A stretch of 64,000 nt of DNA. It comes from Paracoccus homiensis. GTDB taxonomy: Bacteria > Pseudomonadota > Alphaproteobacteria > Rhodobacterales > Rhodobacteraceae. Below are positions 58,693 through 64,000 of this stretch, one piece after another. The notes beneath the pieces were generated by a model. That model made no database searches and was not told the DNA's origin. It worked only from the letters and a program-made list of their open reading frames with translations. The DNA lies in NCBI RefSeq assembly GCF_900111675.1, contig NZ_FOHO01000011.1:1-64000 (forward strand). Direction: 5' to 3'. The position numbers and the translations under genes are program-made. Each line of letters opens with the position of its first letter. Position 1 is the stretch's first letter.

Positions 58693-60216
58693 TCACGGTT
58701 CGGGCTGGGCCGCCAAGGTCTTTTCGCCGACAATCTCAAGGATGCGATTGCGCTGGATCTTGCCCGACGGGCCCTTGGGCAGTTCCAGCAGCACATGCAC
58801 CATATCCGGCGATTTGAAACGGCCCAGCTTGTCATGGCAGATCTGCGACAGATCCAGCGCCGTCAGACTGGACCCTTCGCGAATCTTCACCGCCGCCTCG
58901 ACCGTTTCGCCATAGCTGGCGCAGGGGCGGGCAAAGGCCGCGGCCTCGATCACGTCGGGATGGGAATACAGCGCCTCGTCGATTTCACGCGGGGCGATGT
59001 TTTCGCCGCCCTTGATGATCAGTTCCTTCAGGCGGCCAGTCACGAACACATAGCCATCGGCATCCATCCGCGCCAGATCGCCGGTCCGCAGCCACCCGTC
59101 CGAGGTGAAGGTCCCTTCGGTCGCCTCGGGGTTCTTCAGATATTCAGACATCACGTTCGGGCCGCGAATGACCAGCTCGCCCTCGGTGCCGGGCGGAACC
59201 GGCTGCATCCGCGTGTCGAAGATCGCGACCTCATTGCCGAACGCGATACCCGGCGATCCGATCTTGCGCACACCCGGCGGCAGGGGGTTCGACAGGATCT
59301 GCGCCGCGGTTTCCGTCAGGCCCATCGTCTCGACGATGGGAATGCCGAACCTGTCCTCGAAGGCGCGCTGAACGTCAGGGGCCAGCGGCGACGAGGCCGA
59401 GCGGCCAAAGCGGACCCGCTGACGCGTGTCGGCATCCGGGGCCAGATCGGAATGCAGAAGATGCGATATGATCGTCGGCACGACCGAAAACCAGGTCGCC
59501 CCCGTCTTGCCCAGATTGTCCCAGAACCGACTGGCCGAGAATTTCTCGCACATGGCCAGCGATCCGCCCGAAACAAGCGTCCCCATCACCGTCACGCACA
59601 GGCCGTTGATGTGATAGATCGGCAGCACGCAGAACCCGCGATCCGCATCGGTCAGATCATGTGCCACCGCGGTCGTCCAGCCGCCCGCCAGCAGGCTGGC
59701 ATGGGTGTGGACCACGCCCTTGGGACGTCCCGTCGTCCCCGAGGTATACATCAGCAGCGCGTCATCGCCGGGCGACAGATCATGCAGATCGCCCTGCCCT
59801 TGCGGCTCGTTCTGATCCGGCGCCGGCACCCGCGCGATCCGGTCGCGATCTGCGGTTCGGGCAAACAGGTCCAGCTGGCTGTCATGGACAAAGGCGAACC
59901 GCGCGTCGCTGTGGTCCAGCGCATAGGCCACGGCGCTGTCGCCCGCGACAAGATTGATCATCGTCGCCCGAAAGCCGCCGTAAAGGACGCCGAACAAGAC
60001 CAGCAGCGCCTCGCGGCAGTTCGGATACAGGATGGCGACGCTTTCACCCTTGGCGATGCCCAGATCCGTCAGGCGCGCGGCGACAGCGCCCGCGCCCTGC
60101 CGCAGCTGATCCCAGCCAAGATCCGGCTGCCCGTCGGGAAAGACGAACCCGGTTCCGCCCTGTGCCGCGCGCTGGTCCAGCCAGTCGCGGACCGTGCCTT
60201 CTGGGGGTGTCATCAT
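58693..60216 (-). CDS. sauT: AMP-forming acid-CoA ligase, probable sulfoacetate-CoA ligase (SauT-like)
   Basis: 507-residue class I adenylate-forming ligase: LLMYTSGTTGRPKGVVHTH (about residues 153-171), VETMGLTETAAQ, FVTGRLKELIIKGGENIAPR and the lysine loop KGPSGKIQRNRIL. Its start overlaps the stop of an acylating aldehyde dehydrogenase gene. That coupling is the arrangement of sulfoacetate degradation, where SauT makes sulfoacetyl-CoA. A carnitine-CoA ligase (CaiC) was the other possibility because of the neighbouring island, but the operon partner argues against it. The substrate is inferred. Confidence 0.6.
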   Translation of the reverse strand: MMTPPEGTVRDWLDQRAAQGGTGFVFPDGQPDLGWDQLRQGAGAVAARLTDLGIAKGESVAILYPNCREALLVLFGVLYGGFRATMINLVAGDSAVAYALDHSDARFAFVHDSQLDLFARTADRDRIARVPAPDQNEPQGQGDLHDLSPGDDALLMYTSGTTGRPKGVVHTHASLLAGGWTTAVAHDLTDADRGFCVLPIYHINGLCVTVMGTLVSGGSLAMCEKFSASRFWDNLGKTGATWFSVVPTIISHLLHSDLAPDADTRQRVRFGRSASSPLAPDVQRAFEDRFGIPIVETMGLTETAAQILSNPLPPGVRKIGSPGIAFGNEVAIFDTRMQPVPPGTEGELVIRGPNVMSEYLKNPEATEGTFTSDGWLRTGDLARMDADGYVFVTGRLKELIIKGGENIAPREIDEALYSHPDVIEAAAFARPCASYGETVEAAVKIREGSSLTALDLSQICHDKLGRFKSPDMVHVLLELPKGPSGKIQRNRILEIVGEKTLAAQPEP

Positions 60217-61634
60217 TGCCCTGCCTCCGACCAGTAGCCCGCGAAAATCTCATCCAGTGACGGTTCGCGGGGCGCGATCGCGCGGACGATCTTGGTGGTC
60301 TGGATGAAATGTCGCCAATGCAGGTTGGTATCGATCGAATTGCCACCCCAGCTGCCGCAGCCCATCGACAGCGAAAACGGCATCCCGTTGGTGAAGCTGC
60401 CGCCGGTCGCGAAGGTATGCGCCTGATTGACGATGACACGGCAGGTGGGCATGTCGCGGCCCAGCCCGACGGCGCGGGCGTCATCCCCCGTATGAATGCC
60501 GATGGAATGGCCCGCGCCCTGATAGGACAGGATGCGCGCCGCCGTCGCCTTTGCGGCGTCGAAATCTGCGGCGCGATACAGCGCCAGAACCCGGCTTAGC
60601 TTTTCACCCGACAGCGGATGATCCGGCCCGATGCCGTCGGTCTCGACCGCCAGGAACCGGGTGCCCGCCGGAACCCTGGCGGTCATGCCCAGGGCCTCCA
60701 GCATCCGGTCGGCATCCTGTGCGATGACGTCGCGGTTCAGATGCCCGTCGGGCCATAGCCGCGCGATGACGTCATCGGCATCCCCCGATGGCACCAGCGC
60801 ACCACCCTCGGCCGCCATGGCCGCCACGAAATCGTCATAGACCGCATCGACCACGACCACCGCGTTTTCGGACGAACAGGAGGTCGCGTTGTCAAAGCAT
60901 TTCGAGGCGGCGATCTTGGCCGCCGCGTCGCGCAGATCGGCGGTTTCATCGACGATCACCGTCACATTGCCCGCCCCCACCGCAACGGCGGGCGTGCCAC
61001 AGGACTGTGCGCGATGCACATTGTTCTGGCTGCCGGTGCAGATGACCCGATCCACCGTTTCCATCAGCCGCTGCGTCTTGGCCTTCGACCCCGGCGCGGG
61101 CAGCATCTGGACCAGATCGCGGTCAAGGCCCAGCTTGTCGAACTCGACATGGATAAAGCCGATCAGCATCTCGCAAGAGGCGACACCCTTGGGCGAGGGC
61201 GCGACCACGATCGCGTTGCCGCCCTTCAGCGCATTGATGATATTGTTGGCCGGCGTCGCCGCCGGGTTGGTCGAGGGCACGACCGCACCGATCACACCGA
61301 TCGGGCGCGCGATCTCGGTGATGCCGGTCTGCGGATCATCGCTGATGGTGCCGAAGGTGGTCACGCCCGCGATATCGCGCAACAGGCCAAGCGTCTTGCG
61401 GTGGTTCTTGGTGATCTTGTCGGGGACATTGCCCAGCCCCGTCGTCTCGACCGCCAGTCTGGCCAAGGCCTCGTTGCGCCGTGGTTCCATGATGGCCCAT
61501 CCGACCGCCAATGCCGCCTTGTCATACAGCGCCTGACTGCCGCCCGCCTCGAAAGCTGTCTGGGCCGTTCGTGCACGCGCGACGAGCCGGTCCACTTCAG
61601 CGATTTCATACGAAATCCCGTCCTCAACGTTCAT
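60213..61634 (-). CDS. sauS: CoA-acylating aldehyde dehydrogenase, probable sulfoacetaldehyde dehydrogenase (SauS-like)
   Basis: 473-residue acylating aldehyde dehydrogenase with the catalytic Cys253 in CFDNATSCSSENAV and the substrate/cofactor segment PIGVIGAVVPSTNPAATPAN. It lacks the alcohol dehydrogenase half of AdhE. It would reduce sulfoacetyl-CoA to sulfoacetaldehyde, the substrate of sulfoacetaldehyde acetyltransferase, which is not in the window. A role in another C2 aldehyde pathway (EutE/PduP type) is possible, but no microcompartment genes are nearby. GAGGATC precedes the ATG. Confidence 0.65.
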   Translation of the reverse strand: MNVEDGISYEIAEVDRLVARARTAQTAFEAGGSQALYDKAALAVGWAIMEPRRNEALARLAVETTGLGNVPDKITKNHRKTLGLLRDIAGVTTFGTISDDPQTGITEIARPIGVIGAVVPSTNPAATPANNIINALKGGNAIVVAPSPKGVASCEMLIGFIHVEFDKLGLDRDLVQMLPAPGSKAKTQRLMETVDRVICTGSQNNVHRAQSCGTPAVAVGAGNVTVIVDETADLRDAAAKIAASKCFDNATSCSSENAVVVVDAVYDDFVAAMAAEGGALVPSGDADDVIARLWPDGHLNRDVIAQDADRMLEALGMTARVPAGTRFLAVETDGIGPDHPLSGEKLSRVLALYRAADFDAAKATAARILSYQGAGHSIGIHTGDDARAVGLGRDMPTCRVIVNQAHTFATGGSFTNGMPFSLSMGCGSWGGNSIDTNLHWRHFIQTTKIVRAIAPREPSLDEIFAGYWSEAGQ

Positions 61635-61697
61635 CTTGATCCTCGATTTTCGTGATGCGGGGCGGCAGGCATGCCGCCCGTGATGCGACCTCTTGCG

Positions 61698-62657
61698 TCA
61701 GAGGCCGGCCAGAAGTTCCTTCAATGTCTGCTGCCGTTCGGCCCACATCCTGGCGACTTCCTCGCGGTTCATGACATGTATGGGGGCGCCGCCCGCGCTC
61801 ATCTTCTGGGCGACTTCCTCGCTGGCGAACATCTGCGTGACCGTTTCCGACAGCTTGTCGATCACCTCGGGCGGGGTCCCCTTAGGCACCATCACCCCCC
61901 GGAAATTGACCGAGGATGCGTCCACATCCAGCCCCTCTTCCCGCATGGTTGGAACATCGGGCAGAAAGGCGTGGCGTTCCAGATCGGCCACGGCCAGGAT
62001 CTTCACATTGCCTGCCTGCTGGGCGCGATAGGCGTCGGACAGATTGTTGATCCCGGCCATCACCTCGCCCGCGATGACGGCCTTCATCGCCGCAGCGCCG
62101 CCGCCCGCGGTGGGAATATAGGCCATCTTGGTCCCCGAGGCCTTGTCGATCTGAAGTGCCGCGATGTGGTGTCCTACAAACAGCCCCGCCCCCGATACCG
62201 TCAGCTTGCCCGGATTTTCCTTGGCATAGGCCATGGCATCGGCCATCGAATTGAACGGGCTGTCCGCGCCGACAACGAAGACCGCCGGGTCGGCGCCCCA
62301 GTTCGCGATCGGCTCGAAGCTGTCGGTGTCATAGGATACGCCGCCCTTGATCGCCTGCGCGATGAAATGCGGGGCATTATAGACCGCCAGCGTGTAACCG
62401 TCCGGATCGGCCTGCGTCGCAAACCAGTTCCAGCCGACCCGCCCGCCCGCACCGGGCTTGTTGATGATGGCGATGGGGGCACCCAGCGCATCCTCATTCG
62501 CGGCGGTCATGGTGACGATCCGCGCCTGAAAATCGGTCGCGCCCCCCGCGCCATAGCTGACCATCATCATGATCGGACGGTCCGGATATTCGTCGGCCTG
62601 AATTGGACCGGTCAAACCCAGCAGGGCCAGTGCCGCCCCGGCAATCAGTCGTTTCAT
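61698..62657 (-). CDS. tctC: TctC/Bug-family periplasmic receptor, second set
   Basis: 319-residue receptor. The signal peptide ends near residue 21 (IQA), and the mature chain opens DEYPDRPIMMMVSYGAGGAT, a Bug ligand loop with tyrosine-glycine replacing the usual proline-glycine. NKPGAGGRVGWNWFA and PDGYTLAVYNAPHF follow. It lies between tctB and the SauS-like gene on one strand, so its ligand is probably the acid those enzymes activate. Confidence 0.88.
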   Translation of the reverse strand: MKRLIAGAALALLGLTGPIQADEYPDRPIMMMVSYGAGGATDFQARIVTMTAANEDALGAPIAIINKPGAGGRVGWNWFATQADPDGYTLAVYNAPHFIAQAIKGGVSYDTDSFEPIANWGADPAVFVVGADSPFNSMADAMAYAKENPGKLTVSGAGLFVGHHIAALQIDKASGTKMAYIPTAGGGAAAMKAVIAGEVMAGINNLSDAYRAQQAGNVKILAVADLERHAFLPDVPTMREEGLDVDASSVNFRGVMVPKGTPPEVIDKLSETVTQMFASEEVAQKMSAGGAPIHVMNREEVARMWAERQQTLKELLAGL

Positions 62658-62695
62658 CTGCGTTTCCTCCCGTTTTGGGTTCAGACGCGCGAACG

Positions 62696-63151
62696 TCAGA
62701 ACAGAATTTCCTTTGGCGTGTAGACATTCAGAAGTTCGGAAAAGAGCCCGTACATCACCGCCACGAAGCCTGCGGTGATGACGGCACGACTGACCCAGGT
62801 CCGTGGCTCGTCATGGGGCGCGGGGTCATAGATCGACAGCAGCACGAAGAATGCCAGCGCCGTCGCGGTATAGAACCCCAGCGCGCCCGCCCCCCAGAAC
62901 AGATAGACGACCATGACGATCAGGCCCGGCAGCATGTTCAGGAACATCGCGGCCGAAACCCCGTTGCCGACCTTCGACAGACCCATCACCGCCTTGCCGA
63001 AGGTCCAGCCGGCAAGCACGACGAACACGGTGGCGATCAGGCGGGGGAACAGGAAGGCCTGTGCCGGTTGCTGGGTAAAGCTGATCCAGGTGACCAGAAT
63101 GCCCACGGCAAAGACCAGCCCCGATCCGACGACATGTTGCGAGCGGTTCAT
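62696..63151 (-). CDS. tctB: Tripartite tricarboxylate transporter small permease (TctB), second set
   Basis: 151-residue protein with four hydrophobic segments (GLVFAVGILVTWISFT; FPRLIATVFVVLAGWTFG; LNMLPGLIVMVVYLFWGAGA; VITAGFVAVMYGLFSELLNV). The start at 63151 overlaps the tctA stop by four bases; longer readings would run into tctA. It follows the A-B-C order of the operon. Confidence 0.85.
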   Translation of the reverse strand: MNRSQHVVGSGLVFAVGILVTWISFTQQPAQAFLFPRLIATVFVVLAGWTFGKAVMGLSKVGNGVSAAMFLNMLPGLIVMVVYLFWGAGALGFYTATALAFFVLLSIYDPAPHDEPRTWVSRAVITAGFVAVMYGLFSELLNVYTPKEILF

Positions 63152-64000
63152 GCGTAGGCCTCTTCTTTGGTGGTATAGCGACGGTGGCGCAGCTCCATCC
63201 AGGCCGAATAGGCGATGGACGCCAGCACGACCGAGATCAGCAGCATGTTCAGCCCGCCGGTCAGGAAATAGGACGCGCGACCGACAGTGGCGTCGGCGAT
63301 CATGCCGCCCTGCACGAAGTTGGATTCCGCGATCGGCCCAAGGATCAGGCCCAGAACCAGCGGTGCCGCCGAAAAGCCGAACCGCTCCAGGAAATACATC
63401 CCGATGCCAAGGCAGGCCATGATATAGACATCGCCCATCGAGCCCTGCACCGAATATGCCCCGAACACCGACAGCGCCAGAACGATGGCCGCCATCACCG
63501 ATTGCGGCACCTGCGCCACGCGGGCGGCAAGCCCGGCGACATAAAGGCCGAACACGCACATCAGGATCTGACCGATCAGCATCGAATTGATGAAGGTCCA
63601 GGCCACGTCGGGGTGGTTGTCGAACAGATCCGACCCCGGAAAGATGCCGTGGATCAGCAGCCCGCCCAACAGCACGGCCGCCGTCGGGCTGCCCGGAATC
63701 GACAGGGTCAGCAGCGGCACCAGCGAAGGACCGACCATGGCATTGTTCGCCGCCTCGGCCGCGATCACGCCTTCGGAATGACCGGTGCCGAATTTTTCCT
63801 TCTCGGACGAGAATTTCTTGGTCTGGTCATAGGCGACCAGCCCGGCGATCTGGCCGCCCACGCCGGGGATCAGCCCGATGACCGCCCCGATCGTGGTGCC
63901 GATGCTCAGCGCGCGGACCCGCGTTGTCAGTTCACGCATCGCGGCAAAAACCGAATGGCGCTGTACCTCGATGACCTCGGCGCCGTTGTCGTGGCGGCCC
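63148..64000 (-). CDS. tctA: Tripartite tricarboxylate transporter large permease (TctA), partial
   Basis: The C-terminal part, about 283 residues, of a TctA permease whose 5' end lies beyond the right window edge; the frame stays open to base 64000. Visible signatures are TTIGAVIGLIPGVGGQIAGL, LTLSIPGSPTAAVLLGGLLI and FGFSAAPLVLGLILGPIAES. It heads the visible part of the operon tctA-tctB-tctC-sauS-sauT. Confidence 0.88.
   Translation of the reverse strand, partial: GRHDNGAEVIEVQRHSVFAAMRELTTRVRALSIGTTIGAVIGLIPGVGGQIAGLVAYDQTKKFSSEKEKFGTGHSEGVIAAEAANNAMVGPSLVPLLTLSIPGSPTAAVLLGGLLIHGIFPGSDLFDNHPDVAWTFINSMLIGQILMCVFGLYVAGLAARVAQVPQSVMAAIVLALSVFGAYSVQGSMGDVYIMACLGIGMYFLERFGFSAAPLVLGLILGPIAESNFVQGGMIADATVGRASYFLTGGLNMLLISVVLASIAYSAWMELRHRRYTTKEEAYA

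Noticed and set aside
58693..60216. Naming the ligase CaiC (carnitine-CoA ligase)
   Set aside because: It lies next to the carnitine island but on the opposite strand, beyond a strong terminator, and is coupled to an acylating aldehyde dehydrogenase and a TctABC importer, which fits sulfoacetate better.
60213..61634. Acylating aldehyde dehydrogenase as part of a bacterial microcompartment (EutE/PduP)
   Set aside because: No shell-protein genes or encapsulation peptide are visible, and the neighbours are an acid-CoA ligase and an acid importer.

Overview
The window is GC-rich, densely packed alphaproteobacterial DNA. Its gene families (TRAP and tripartite tricarboxylate transporters, an EryABCD polyol locus, a fused carnitine dehydrogenase/thioesterase, sulfoacetate genes) fit a Rhodobacterales bacterium such as Paracoccus or a relative. 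Genus, and whether this is chromosome or a large plasmid, cannot be decided from sequence alone. I found no rRNA, tRNA, CRISPR array, replication origin or phage genes.

Layout: 1-1.2 kb is insertion-sequence debris: an IS3-type orfA cut by the window edge, a broken IS66 transposase with a frameshift in a G9 run, and a 100-bp near-perfect palindrome. 1.2-19.5 kb is a polyol (erythritol-type) catabolic region. A leftward operon encodes a ribose-type ABC importer with a DUF2291 protein, then a DeoR regulator and a second kinase/GlpD-like pair. Divergent to it is eryABCD. Beyond that is a leftward operon of DeoR regulator, TpiA (EryH-like), RpiB (EryI-like), class I fructose-bisphosphatase and class II aldolase. 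Together they would import a tetritol, phosphorylate and oxidise it, isomerise it to erythrose 4-phosphate and feed it into central sugar phosphates.

19.8-28 kb holds two divergent operons around an IclR regulator: a TRAP importer plus short-chain dehydrogenase one way, and thiolase, acyl-CoA synthetase and a PPC (DUF296)-domain protein the other way. This looks like a pathway for an unidentified carboxylic acid. 28-33 kb is a TctCBA importer whose operon also encodes a BMP-family binding protein without a signal peptide, controlled by a divergent RpiR regulator; four copies of a 14-bp palindrome lie in and around the divergent promoter. 33.2-36.7 kb has a DoxX-like protein and a second TRAP importer.

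36.9-48.2 kb is defence and detoxification: an RND pump with adaptor and divergent TetR, an Lrp regulator with a zinc alcohol dehydrogenase, and an electrophile-response set (HxlR, MdaB-type quinone reductase, glutathione S-transferase, KefF/KefC potassium efflux). 48.2-58.6 kb is a quaternary-amine island: acyl-CoA dehydrogenase, NDP-forming CoA ligase and CaiD, then the carnitine genes cdhR, cdhC, a cdhA-cdhB fusion and a BCCT transporter, predicted to take gamma-butyrobetaine through carnitine to glycine betaine. 58.7-64 kb is a leftward operon of a TctABC importer followed by SauS-like and SauT-like enzymes, best read as sulfoacetate uptake and activation; it runs off the right edge.
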